Shown piece by piece: positions 6,440 through 14,340 of a stretch of DNA of 27,589 nucleotides. The position numbers and the translations under genes were made by a program. Each line of letters opens with the position of its first letter. Within the stretch, counting starts at the first letter, position 1. The notes under the pieces were generated by a model, which saw only the letters and a program-made list of their open reading frames with translations, was not told the origin of the DNA and ran no database searches. Origin of the DNA: UBA9732 sp003456855 (GTDB taxonomy: Bacteria > Spirochaetota > Spirochaetia > Sphaerochaetales > Sphaerochaetaceae); contig CAMOUY010000018.1 in the NCBI GenBank assembly GCA_946626785.1, positions 1-27,589 of the forward strand, written 5' to 3'.

Positions 6440-7906
6440 ATGAATCTTAAGAAAGACATCAAGCTTCTTGCCCTCATCCAGATATTCATTGCAATTCTCA
6501 TGATAGCCCCTCTCTCTGTGAGTCTTTTCTACGGAGAGGATATTGCGGCAAGGGCCTTCCTCATAACAATGGCCCTGATGGTCACCTTCTCAGGCGGAGC
6601 CTTGATCATCCTCAGAAACGTGGAGATCACAAACCTCAAACAGCGTGACGGATACTTCTTCGTCACCTTCACATGGATAATCGCAACTGCATTTGGAGCC
6701 ATACCTCTGGTTCTCTCAGGGGATTTCAAGTCATACAGTGCAGCCTTCTTCGAGATAATGAGCGGATTCACCACAACAGGAGCCACCGCTCTAACAGACA
6801 TCGAGGGTTGCTACAAAGGAATCCTCTTCTGGAGAAGCATGACCAACTGGCTTGGCGGAATGGGAATCGTCGTTCTGTTTGTCGCCCTGCTCCCTGCAAT
6901 CGGAGCAAACATGGGAGCCGGAACCTTCCATCTTATGGGCGCCGAATCAGTCGGACCAGTAAAGGACAAGCTCACCCCTAAGACAAAGACAACCGCCATA
7001 GCTCTCTGGGGAATCTACGTCGGCTTCTCCGTATTGGAGACGATCTTCCTGCTCTTCGGAGGACTCAGCCCATACGAGGCGGTCACAGTCACCTTCTCCA
7101 CCATGGCCGCTGCAGGCTTCTGCGTAAAGGCATCCTCAATCGGAGCCTTCGCCTCAGCCTATGTCGATGTCGTGGTGACTGTCTTCATGCTGATAGCCGG
7201 AGTCAACTTCTCACTCTACTACAAGGCCTTCACAGGAAAGATAAAGGATGTGTTCAAGGACGCGGAGCTCAAGTGGTACATGTCCATCTGGTTCCTCTGC
7301 ACCTTGTTCGCGGCAATACAGCTTGCAATCACTAACACCTACCCTGACATCCTTACAGCCTTCAGATATGCAGGTTTCCATATCGCGTCGGTTCTGACCA
7401 CAACAGGATTCGCAACCACGGACTATCTGCACTGGCCGTCGTTCTCGATAATGCTGGTCGTCTTCACCATGTTCATCGGAGGCTGTGCAGGTTCAGCCGG
7501 CGGTGGAATGAAGGTCACAAGAATCGTCACCCTGTGGAAGCTTGGAACCAACACAATCAAGAAGAGGATCCACCCTTCCTCAGTCTCCAAGATCAGACTT
7601 GGAGACGAGATAGTCCACGATGAAACAATAACCTCAATTGCCGCTTTCTGTGCAATTTACATGATCACATGGCTTGTAGGTACCGTTGTTCTGACAATAT
7701 CAGGAATTGACATCGAGACATGTATGGCAGCTTCGATCCTGTCACTTGGAAACATCGGAATCGGTTTCGGAAAGGTCGGTCCTGCAGGCAACTTCGCCAT
7801 CTTCCCGAAGTGGGCGCTCTGGGTCTGCTCATTCGAGATGCTTCTTGGAAGACTTGAGATCTTCACAGTCTTCGCCCTCTTCTCCAGATCCTTCTGGAAG
7901 CGCTGA
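6440..7906 (+). CDS. trkH: Trk potassium uptake channel TrkH
   Basis: 488-residue inner-membrane potassium translocating subunit of the TrkH/KtrB family. The sequence shows the four M1-P-M2 repeats with selectivity-loop segments such as TTTGATAL, MAAAGFCV and TTTGFATT, and the GGMG and GGCAGSAGGG signatures. An earlier in-frame start at 6404 would overlap trkA; the ATG at 6440 is preferred because it is preceded by GAAGGG and is one base from the trkA TGA. It works with TrkA for potassium accumulation. No clear terminator follows before the IS110 element. Confidence 0.96.
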   Translation: MNLKKDIKLLALIQIFIAILMIAPLSVSLFYGEDIAARAFLITMALMVTFSGGALIILRNVEITNLKQRDGYFFVTFTWIIATAFGAIPLVLSGDFKSYSAAFFEIMSGFTTTGATALTDIEGCYKGILFWRSMTNWLGGMGIVVLFVALLPAIGANMGAGTFHLMGAESVGPVKDKLTPKTKTTAIALWGIYVGFSVLETIFLLFGGLSPYEAVTVTFSTMAAAGFCVKASSIGAFASAYVDVVVTVFMLIAGVNFSLYYKAFTGKIKDVFKDAELKWYMSIWFLCTLFAAIQLAITNTYPDILTAFRYAGFHIASVLTTTGFATTDYLHWPSFSIMLVVFTMFIGGCAGSAGGGMKVTRIVTLWKLGTNTIKKRIHPSSVSKIRLGDEIVHDETITSIAAFCAIYMITWLVGTVVLTISGIDIETCMAASILSLGNIGIGFGKVGPAGNFAIFPKWALWVCSFEMLLGRLEIFTVFALFSRSFWKR

Positions 7907-8052
7907 GGCTCAAGACTTCATGAATATTCAGTAAAACACACAAACTCCACATTTTTCCATATTCTTTAAATCTTTCTCTTGATATTTCAGTGTTTAATGT
8001 TTAAAAGGACCTTGGGGAAAGTAATAACTACTCAAGGAGAAGGGGCATTCTA
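7907..8052 (+). other. Left flank of the IS110 transposase, candidate bridge-RNA region
   Basis: 146 bp between trkH and the transposase ATG. The 3' part contains a stem CCTTG (8010-8014) / CAAGG (8033-8037) with an inner stem AGTA/TACT. The 5' part is AT-rich with no strong fold. In IS110-group elements the long left end encodes the bridge RNA; the right side here has only 19 bp before the next gene, so any such RNA must be on this side. The exact insertion ends could not be found. Confidence 0.4.
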
Positions 8053-9117
8053 ATGGAAAGCAAGATCTACGTCGGCGTAGACCTTCACAAGACGCAGTTT
8101 ACTACTTGTACTCTAATTGATGATGAAGTCATCGAGCAAGGAACTGAGTACCCAACTGACCGGGAAGGATACAGATCCTTCATCGAATCAACTCAATTGT
8201 TATCAGACACCTATGGACGGGCTGTCTCTCTTGCAATAGAGAGCACGGCCAATGCGCGTTACTTCCGTGACACAATGGAAAAGAACGGCTTCGAGGTAAC
8301 AGTTGTGAACACACTCCGTTTCAAGGTCATCAACCTGTCGACGAAGAAGACTGATAAGAACGATGCCAAGACACTGGCGGAGTTCCTCTCCAGGGACATT
8401 CTTCCGGAGAGCCATCTCTGCTCTGCCGAGTCCGAAGGCCTGAGACGCATCCTGAAGACAAGGTCCCTCATGGTTGAGGATGCCGTCGCCCTCAAGAATC
8501 AGGCCCATGCTGTCCTTCTTGCATACGGAACGATCACAAAAGTGGCCCAGTTCCAGAGCGGAAAGGAACGAAGCCGCATACTCAACTCCCTGCCGGACAA
8601 TATAGCGATGGTCATCAGGCCGATATTCGAGACCATAGAGGTTGTGGAGTCGCAAAGGAAGGTCCTTGAGACAAGACTCCGACAGATAACAGCGAACGAC
8701 AACCAGGTCAAGCTTCTGCTGACCATCCCCGGCATAGGGATAGTCAATGCATGCACAATCAGAGCGTACATCGATGACATAGACAGGTTCCAGGACTACA
8801 AGCACTTCTCCGCCTACTGTGGCCTTGTTCCTTGGGTCCAGGCCTCTAACGACACCATCCACTATGGCAGGATAACCAAAAGAGGCCCGCAGGAGCTCAG
8901 GACTGCCTTAGTGCAGTGTGTGGTTGCAATGGTCCGTATGGAGGACAAGACAAGCGATTTTGTGCTTATGAGGCAATATCAGAAACTCAAGGAGGAGAAG
9001 TCCTCAGGCAAGGCCATAATAGCCACAGCCCGGAAGCTGTCCAGGATTATCTACATAATGCTCAAGACAAAGAAGCCTTTCTGCTCCGGTAGGATGATCC
9101 GTGAAGTCAAGTCCTGA
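8053..9117 (+). CDS. IS110-family transposase (DEDD recombinase)
   Basis: 354 residues with the two IS110 domains. The N-terminal RuvC-like DEDD domain carries D10 in GVDLHK, E63 in IESTANARY, and D101 and D104 in TDKNDAKTL. The C-terminal Transposase_20 domain starts with the TIPGIGIVNA helix-hairpin-helix segment and includes GLVPW...S265...KRGPQELR, where Ser265 is at the place of the catalytic serine described for IS621. All key residues are present and the length is normal, so the enzyme looks intact. AAGGGG (8040-8045) gives a good ribosome binding site. It is inserted between trkH and an accessory ATPase. IS110 elements use a structured bridge RNA from one end to choose donor and target DNA. 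Confidence 0.95.
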   Translation: MESKIYVGVDLHKTQFTTCTLIDDEVIEQGTEYPTDREGYRSFIESTQLLSDTYGRAVSLAIESTANARYFRDTMEKNGFEVTVVNTLRFKVINLSTKKTDKNDAKTLAEFLSRDILPESHLCSAESEGLRRILKTRSLMVEDAVALKNQAHAVLLAYGTITKVAQFQSGKERSRILNSLPDNIAMVIRPIFETIEVVESQRKVLETRLRQITANDNQVKLLLTIPGIGIVNACTIRAYIDDIDRFQDYKHFSAYCGLVPWVQASNDTIHYGRITKRGPQELRTALVQCVVAMVRMEDKTSDFVLMRQYQKLKEEKSSGKAIIATARKLSRIIYIMLKTKKPFCSGRMIREVKS

Positions 9118-9136
9118 CAGAGAGACATCTTCGCTT

Positions 9137-10438
9137 CTATTCAAGAAGAAAAGACCAAATCGGGACCACATGAACACGACCTGATTCAAGAGTCAATTCT
9201 TCGCTTTGATCCAATGTGACAATCGAGCTTTCCTTGACATCAAGTTCTCTCATCGCCTCATCCAAACTTCTCAACTCCCTTTTTCTCGTCTCATCATCCG
9301 ATAAATCCTTACAGACCTGAATCAACCTTATTTCGCCTGCCGAACCAACTGCAAAATCAACTTCATGACCAGCGGCAGTCCTGTAGTAGAAGACCTCTGG
9401 CATCTGCCTCCTAAGGTGCAGAAAAACTATGTTCTCCATCTTTTTACCATAATCATGAGTAAGCCCACTGACAACCGAAGAGGCCAAAGCATGGTCTGCA
9501 ATGTAGACTTTCTTGTCATTTGTTGACCTTACAGCCATGTTGTTGCTTCTTATTGGAACAAGATAAAGAACGAATGTCTCCTTGATATAATCCAGATACT
9601 CTGAAACCAAAGGTCTCGAGATATCTACCCTCATTCCCATTAGGCGTTGATAGAGCTTGGATATTGACATTGGTTGTCCCATCATTCCAAAGATTAACAC
9701 AACCATGATCTTCAATGCCTCTGGTTTGGAGACGTCATGTCTTAGAAGAATATCCCTGTAGACAATGTCATTTTGCGTATTGAGGAAGAATATGTTTCTG
9801 GCCCTGTCAGATTGGAACTGACCAGCCTCTGGGAATCCACCGATTTTAAGATATTCACCGAACAGCTTGACTTGCCTATCCTTGAATGCAGTCGAGAAAT
9901 CATTTTTCTCACACTCTCCCTTTGATCGCAAAAATTCCCTATAGGAATAGCAGAACAACTCCCAACCAAGTTTTCTTCCTCCCAACTCAGTTGAGGTCTC
10001 CTGCACAAGCATCTTTGCACTCGATCCAGTGATGTTCACTTCGCAAAGCTCAGTGGTCTGAAGCCGATTTATGAACAGCTCCCAATTATTGATATGATAA
10101 ATCTCATCAAAAAAGAAATAGACTTTCGTTCCATGATTTCCCGGATACATCTCATAATAGGCATCTGCAATGATGGAAGGCTCCTCCGTCCTCAAACCAA
10201 GAAGTCTGTCATCAGAGAAATCTATGCAGCAAATCCTATCCTTCGGAATTCCTGAAGCCAAAAGCGACTGTGCGTATTCATCAAGCAAAGTAGTCTTCCC
10301 ACATCTTCTGACTCCAATTACGACAGTTGCTTTCCTTGGAATTCTTTCAATATCAAGATCTCGAGGAATATAGTGCTCGTCAAACCTGCTTTGGTTGTCA
10401 ACTATTATCTGTTTTAGAATATCCTTCGTACTTGCCAT
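9137..10438 (-). CDS. AAA ATPase with DUF4143 domain
   Basis: 433 residues. The N-terminal AAA_14 ATPase has Walker A GVRRCGKTT (about 43-51), Walker B VYFFFDE (about 120-126) and sensor-1 region ITGSSAKML. The DUF4143 part carries the GGFPEA motif. A C-terminal nuclease-like segment has GHEVDF...IQV, the E-x-D...Q pattern common in this family. The biological role of these proteins is not settled; they are common in accessory DNA of bacteria and archaea. Codon use is more AT-rich than the flanking housekeeping genes, suggesting transfer. A strong promoter (TTGACA-17-TAAAAT) ends 6 bp before the ATG, with no ribosome binding site, so the transcript should be leaderless. Confidence 0.93.
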   Translation of the reverse strand: MASTKDILKQIIVDNQSRFDEHYIPRDLDIERIPRKATVVIGVRRCGKTTLLDEYAQSLLASGIPKDRICCIDFSDDRLLGLRTEEPSIIADAYYEMYPGNHGTKVYFFFDEIYHINNWELFINRLQTTELCEVNITGSSAKMLVQETSTELGGRKLGWELFCYSYREFLRSKGECEKNDFSTAFKDRQVKLFGEYLKIGGFPEAGQFQSDRARNIFFLNTQNDIVYRDILLRHDVSKPEALKIMVVLIFGMMGQPMSISKLYQRLMGMRVDISRPLVSEYLDYIKETFVLYLVPIRSNNMAVRSTNDKKVYIADHALASSVVSGLTHDYGKKMENIVFLHLRRQMPEVFYYRTAAGHEVDFAVGSAGEIRLIQVCKDLSDDETRKRELRSLDEAMRELDVKESSIVTLDQSEELTLESGRVHVVPIWSFLLE

Positions 10439-10444
10439 ACAGTC

Positions 10445-10473
10445 ATTTTATTAAACAATGAACAACCTGTCAA
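10445..10473 (-). promoter_or_regulatory. Leaderless promoter of the DUF4143 ATPase
   Basis: On the minus strand TTGACA (10473-10468), 17-bp spacer, TAAAAT (10450-10445), then GACTGT directly before the ATG. The seventh base after the -10 box is the A of the ATG. Confidence 0.85.
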
Positions 10474-10576
10474 GTTTTTTTACAGGTTTATGCGAAATCC
10501 ATCTAATAATAATGACAGGTTTTCAAACACCCCAGCTGTTTTGACACGCATCGGAATCTGGCACATACTAGAAGCA

Positions 10577-10836
10577 GCCACAGCAATCCATCTGAGTTCG
10601 ACACATTTCATGGTCCCGGAAAGACAGCCCCAAGGGACCGAATTGGAGAATGAACCGCTGGTATCGGATCCTTCAATGGTCTTCTAGACCGAAATAGAGA
10701 GTGAGGTAAAACAATCCACGATGGCAATGCTTGGCACAGTGACTGCCGGCATAAGGACAAGGCTCAAAGCCTAGGCCCAATGAAGGAGACGCCGTCCAGT
10801 CCACTCTCTGCTTCACAGGAGGTTGCCCGGAAACTG
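10577..10836 (+). repeat. Structured repeat element, copy A
   Basis: Shares strong similarity with the reverse complement of 13806-14129. Conserved blocks are 10577-10613, about 10640-10680 and about 10687-10724, separated by segments that differ in length or sequence but keep base pairing: GGTCCC/GGGACC (10612-10634), and GGTC-5 nt-GACC (about 10678-10690). Weaker similarity continues through AATGAAGGA (near 10780) to GGAGGT...AACTG (10818-10836). No protein frame is conserved, so a transcribed RNA or mobile-element relic is more likely than a gene. It ends about 60 bp before the first outer-membrane protein gene. Confidence 0.85.
10731..10747 (+). promoter_or_regulatory. Possible sigma-54 promoter upstream of first porin-like gene
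   Basis: TTGGCACAGTGACTGCC has the -24 box TTGGCAC and a CTGC -12 box with the correct 10-nt GG-GC spacing. It lies about 150 bp before the ATG at 10899. I saw no good sigma-70 promoter closer to that gene. The site is not conserved in copy B of the repeat, so it may be chance. Confidence 0.35.
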
Positions 10837-10898
10837 ATACAAACCAACTGACATTTCCCTGAAGTCTCAGCAATCAACCAGCTCTTAATAGAGGAAGT

Positions 10899-12248
10899 AT
10901 GAAAAAAGGTATTATCGTACTTTTGATTACGGTGCTGGTCGCTGGCTTCGCATTCGCAGGCACACTTAAAGGTTCTGCTGGAATCAGCTTCCAGACTGAC
11001 CTTGATGCCCAGAAGTGGGGCTTTATCAATTCAACATCTGCAAAGTACAATTTCAAATTCGAGTTGGACACAACAGCTGTCGAAGTAAGTGAGCATTCAA
11101 CAGACCTTTGGGCAGAGATTGCAGCAGAGGCTTCTGCAAAGATCGCTCTCAAGGATGGTCCACTTGGATCTGGTGCTGTCAATGGTTCTTATGAAGCAAA
11201 GATCACAAAGGCTAACATCCATGTTGGCAAGATCACATTCGGTATCCTGAATGCTGGTAAAGCTGCAGACTTCGCAGCCCACTACACAAAGAAGGACGGA
11301 AATCCTATCTTTGATACAGTCAAGGGTGGCAAAGAGCTTGTTCCTGGCTTCACAGTTGCTTATGCAGTTGATGAGGATACAGTATGGAATGGCGGCTTCG
11401 GAGCTCAGGGAACATGGGGTGACAATCCTGCCGGTGATACATATCAGGTCTGGGCACATGTTGAGACTCCTGACTTCAAGTTTGCTGAGGATTCAATCGC
11501 TGTCAGTGCTGGCGCTTATGCATTCATCACAGACAAGGACAACACAAACGCAACCAACTTCGGCGGTTCAGCAAAGGGTGCTTACACATCAGACGTCATC
11601 GATGCTGACATCGCAGCTGATGTCATCTACAGCGTCCCAGCAGAGACAGTCGTTTATGAAGCTGCTGCAAATGCAACTCTCAAGGTTGTTAAGGAATGGC
11701 CGATCACTCTCAACGTCTATGCAACTCCAGGCAAGGCAGCAGGTATTGCTGGCTATGACAAGGAGATGAAGCTTGATGCTAAGCTTTCAACAAAGGGCAA
11801 GGTCGAGTTCAACGAGAAGTCAGCTCTTGACGTCACAGCTTATGTTGAGGTCACAGATGCTCTCGTCAAGGCTCTTGCTCTCAAGGCTGGTGCAACAGAG
11901 ACTATGACAGTTGATGCATTCAAGTTCGAGCTTGGTGAGGATGTCACTCTCAAGAACCTGGCCAACGAGGATCTCAAGGTTACAACAACCCTTGATCTCT
12001 CAGCTAAGGTCACTTACACAGCAGAGAAGTTCACAGCATGGGCATCGGTCAAGCCAAGCTTCCTGTTCGACGATGTTGATACAAACGAGACTCTCACAAA
12101 GCTCATTGCTGAGTGTGAAATTTCTTCTTCAAAGATTGTTGAGAATGCAACACTTGCTCTCAACTACAAGACTGCTAATTTCGCAAAGACTGGTGATTCA
12201 ATTACCAAGAAGGGTGTTATCACAGCATCTGCAACTATCACATTCTAA
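10899..12248 (+). CDS. Outer-membrane beta-barrel protein, paralogue 1
   Basis: 449-residue exported protein with a Sec signal peptide (Met-Lys-Lys-Gly, hydrophobic core, cleavage after Phe-Ala-Phe-Ala at about residue 20). It has many short amphipathic beta strands and ends in SATITF; a C-terminal Phe is the recognition signal for the BAM outer-membrane assembly machine. Likely a porin or adhesin of the spirochaete type, but no named family is certain. The start is supported by GAGGAAG just before the ATG. It is followed 15 bp later by a close paralogue, and the 3' parts are almost identical at DNA level (11943-12080 against 13286-13423). Codon use is highly biased, suggesting strong expression. 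Confidence 0.85.
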   Translation: MKKGIIVLLITVLVAGFAFAGTLKGSAGISFQTDLDAQKWGFINSTSAKYNFKFELDTTAVEVSEHSTDLWAEIAAEASAKIALKDGPLGSGAVNGSYEAKITKANIHVGKITFGILNAGKAADFAAHYTKKDGNPIFDTVKGGKELVPGFTVAYAVDEDTVWNGGFGAQGTWGDNPAGDTYQVWAHVETPDFKFAEDSIAVSAGAYAFITDKDNTNATNFGGSAKGAYTSDVIDADIAADVIYSVPAETVVYEAAANATLKVVKEWPITLNVYATPGKAAGIAGYDKEMKLDAKLSTKGKVEFNEKSALDVTAYVEVTDALVKALALKAGATETMTVDAFKFELGEDVTLKNLANEDLKVTTTLDLSAKVTYTAEKFTAWASVKPSFLFDDVDTNETLTKLIAECEISSSKIVENATLALNYKTANFAKTGDSITKKGVITASATITF

Positions 12249-12263
12249 TGAGGGGGTAAACGT

Positions 12264-13592
12264 ATGAAGAAAGGTTTCATTGTATTTCTGATTACGCTTC
12301 TCGTCGCTGGAACAGTATTCGCAGGCACTTTCACAGGTTCTGCAGGCATCAGCTTTGGTGTCGACCTTGATAATGAGTCTTGGGGATTCGCAAATTCAAC
12401 GACTGGAAAGTACTCTTTCACTTTCGAGCTTGATTCAACAAAGGTTGAGATCGGTGAGCATCAGACTGATGTCTGGGCAGAGCTTGCCGCTGAAGCTTCC
12501 GCTGCAATCAAGATCAGCAACAAGTTCGGTACAGGTGCTGCACCGGCTTCATACTCTGCAAAGATCACAAAGGCTGACATCCATGTTGGTAAGTTCACAT
12601 TCGGTATCCTGAATGCTGGAACAGCTGCTGACTATGCAGCCCATTACACACTGGATGACAACGGCGATCCAATCGCTGATGTGATCTACGGTGGTTCAAA
12701 GGTTCTTCCTGGCTTCACAGTAAGATATGACCACTCTGAGGATCTGATCATCACTGGTGGTTTTGGTGCTCAGGGTCTTTGGACAACAAACGATGACAAC
12801 GACGAGTATAAGTTCTGGGGCCATGCTGAGACAGAGTTCAAGTTCGGTGAGAACGATGAGATTGATGTCTTGGTCGGTGGCTACGGTGCAGTCGGTAAGC
12901 CGATTGACCAGCACATCGGTATGGCAGGAAAGGCTTCATATGCAGCTGACAAGCTCAGCGCTGATGTTGCAGCTGATCTCGGAATCAAGAAGGACGGAAA
13001 CAATCTGGCATTCGAAGTTGCAGCAAACGCAACTTATGATTTCCTGACATTGAATGTCTACGCAGCAAACGGCTCATACTTCAGCTATGCTGATGATCAG
13101 CCAGTCAAGCTGGATGCCAAGCTCAGTGCCAAGTACACATTCGACATTGATGCTGAGAAGGGCTCAAAGGTTGACGTCACTGGTTTCGTAGAGGCTAAGG
13201 ATGCTCTGATCAAGGCTCTCGAGCTCAAGGCTGGTGCAACAGAGACTCTTGCAATTGACAAGCTTGCTGTTGCTCTTGGTGAGACAGTCACTCTCAAGAA
13301 CCTGGCCAACGAGGATCTCAAGGTTATAACAACTCTTGATCTCTCAGCTAAGGTCACTTACACAGCTGATAAGTTCACAGCATACGCTCAGGTCAAGCCA
13401 AGCTTCCTGTTCGACGATGTTGATTCCAACGAAATGCTTACAGCTCTCGGAGTTGAGTGTGGTATCTCTTCAACAGCCATTGTCGAGAATGCAACACTTG
13501 CTCTTACATACAAGAAGGCTGATTTCGCAAAGGCCGGAGACGCAGTCAAGGCTAAGGGTGTCATCGAAGCATCTGCAACAATCACATTCTAA
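12264..13592 (+). CDS. Outer-membrane beta-barrel protein, paralogue 2
   Basis: 442 residues, same architecture as the preceding gene: Sec signal peptide, amphipathic strands, C-terminal SATITF. The two proteins align along their whole length. The segment from ALIKAL through FLFDDVD is most conserved, whereas the middle (about residues 140-280) differs by substitutions and small gaps, as expected for surface loops. GAGGGGG before the ATG is a good ribosome binding site, and the 15-bp gap implies cotranscription with paralogue 1. A strong terminator follows. The pair sits between two inverted copies of a structured repeat. Confidence 0.85.
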   Translation: MKKGFIVFLITLLVAGTVFAGTFTGSAGISFGVDLDNESWGFANSTTGKYSFTFELDSTKVEIGEHQTDVWAELAAEASAAIKISNKFGTGAAPASYSAKITKADIHVGKFTFGILNAGTAADYAAHYTLDDNGDPIADVIYGGSKVLPGFTVRYDHSEDLIITGGFGAQGLWTTNDDNDEYKFWGHAETEFKFGENDEIDVLVGGYGAVGKPIDQHIGMAGKASYAADKLSADVAADLGIKKDGNNLAFEVAANATYDFLTLNVYAANGSYFSYADDQPVKLDAKLSAKYTFDIDAEKGSKVDVTGFVEAKDALIKALELKAGATETLAIDKLAVALGETVTLKNLANEDLKVITTLDLSAKVTYTADKFTAYAQVKPSFLFDDVDSNEMLTALGVECGISSTAIVENATLALTYKKADFAKAGDAVKAKGVIEASATITF

Positions 13593-13620
13593 TTGCAGCT
13601 ACTTGCAAATAACCTAACCG

Positions 13621-13661
13621 GAATCCTCTGGGACTTAAAATCCTGGAGGATTCTTTTTTTT
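13621..13661 (+). terminator. Intrinsic terminator of the outer-membrane protein pair
   Basis: 8-bp stem GAATCCTC (13621-13628) / GAGGATTC (13646-13653) followed by eight T. Confidence 0.93.
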
Positions 13662-13805
13662 ATGCTTATGCCGATATAATATTCGAATATTCGTTTTCCT
13701 TCCTGTGCGAACACATAAGTAGTCCATCTCTTTTCTGTCAAGAGAAACTTGATTGATTTCTTAACTTGCCTTGTTGATGAGGTGTTTCCTTTTCTGTCTA
13801 AACTA

Positions 13806-14129
13806 CAGTTCCAGGGTGACCTCCAAAAAGAAAGTAATCTGACGGGCCTTTCCTTCATTCGGCAGCAGGCAGGGCCCCTGCCAATTCGCTGTCAGATCCC
13901 AAAGTCTGTTCAGAACAGACAACTGTATTAGCCACGCATAACCATCGTGGATTGTTTTACCTCATTCTCTATTTCGGTCTCGCGGACCATTGAAGGATGC
14001 GATACCAGCGGTTCATTCTCCAATTCAGTTCGGGCGGGTAGGGGGAAACACCCCCGTCTCCCTATCTCGCTAAGGCTGTATTTTCACCTGAACCATGAAA
14101 TGTGTCGAACTCAGATAGATTGCTGTGGC
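13806..14129 (-). repeat. Structured repeat element, copy B (inverted relative to copy A)
   Basis: Reverse complement aligns with 10577-10836. Strongest blocks lie in 13942-14129. The variable region that is about 25 nt in copy A is about 64 nt here and contains its own hairpin (GGGGG-AAACA-CCCCC, 14041-14055). The 5-nt loop between GGTC and GACC is CGCGA here and TTCTA in copy A. A second hairpin, GGCAGGGCCCCTGCC (13868-13882), corresponds to a different hairpin of similar position in copy A (AGGCT/AGCCT near 10760). No conserved reading frame is seen. The rest of 13662-14202 shows no gene. Confidence 0.85.
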
Positions 14130-14202
14130 TTAGGGGCATTATCCCTTACGGGAAGCTTTAAGTCAAATGAAGGAAAGAAAAATACATAAAATACATAAAA
14201 AT

Positions 14203-14314
14203 GACCACCTGGGATGACCGTTTCCTATTTCAAATCCTCTGAGGAAAGAATTATGAGTGGATTCAGAGAATGAAGGGATCTCTCTTTCAAGGAAACGGCC
14301 ACCCGAAGGTGGCC
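14203..14314. repeat. Paired inverted hairpin element (BIME-like)
   Basis: Arms 14203-14226 and 14290-14314 are imperfect inverted copies of about 24 bp (shared AGGAAACGG and AGGTGG cores) separated by 63 bp. Arm 2 is itself a perfect hairpin (CGGCCACC-CGAA-GGTGGCCG). Arm 1 folds as minus-strand RNA with G-U pairs. This resembles pairs of REP sequences. Confidence 0.6.
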
Positions 14315-14315
14315 G
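14285..14315 (-). terminator. Terminator of outer-membrane protein 3
   Basis: On the minus strand, 25 bp after the stop, an 8-bp GC-rich stem with UUCG loop (14315-14296) is followed by TTTCCTT. The T tract is weak but the hairpin is very stable. Confidence 0.65.
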
Positions 14316-14340
14316 GATAAGCTAAACAATGTGACTTCTA

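Noticed and set aside
8034..8045. Regulatory hiding of the transposase ribosome binding site by the upstream hairpin
   Set aside because: The hairpin covers AAGG at 8034-8037, but a better placed AAGGGG at 8040-8045 remains free, so control by sequestration is not supported.
10490..10687. 65-residue ORF in repeat copy A
   Set aside because: The frame is not preserved in copy B, where length and stops differ.
13947..14189. 80-residue ORF across repeat copy B
   Set aside because: Antisense to the structured element, no ribosome binding site and no counterpart in copy A.
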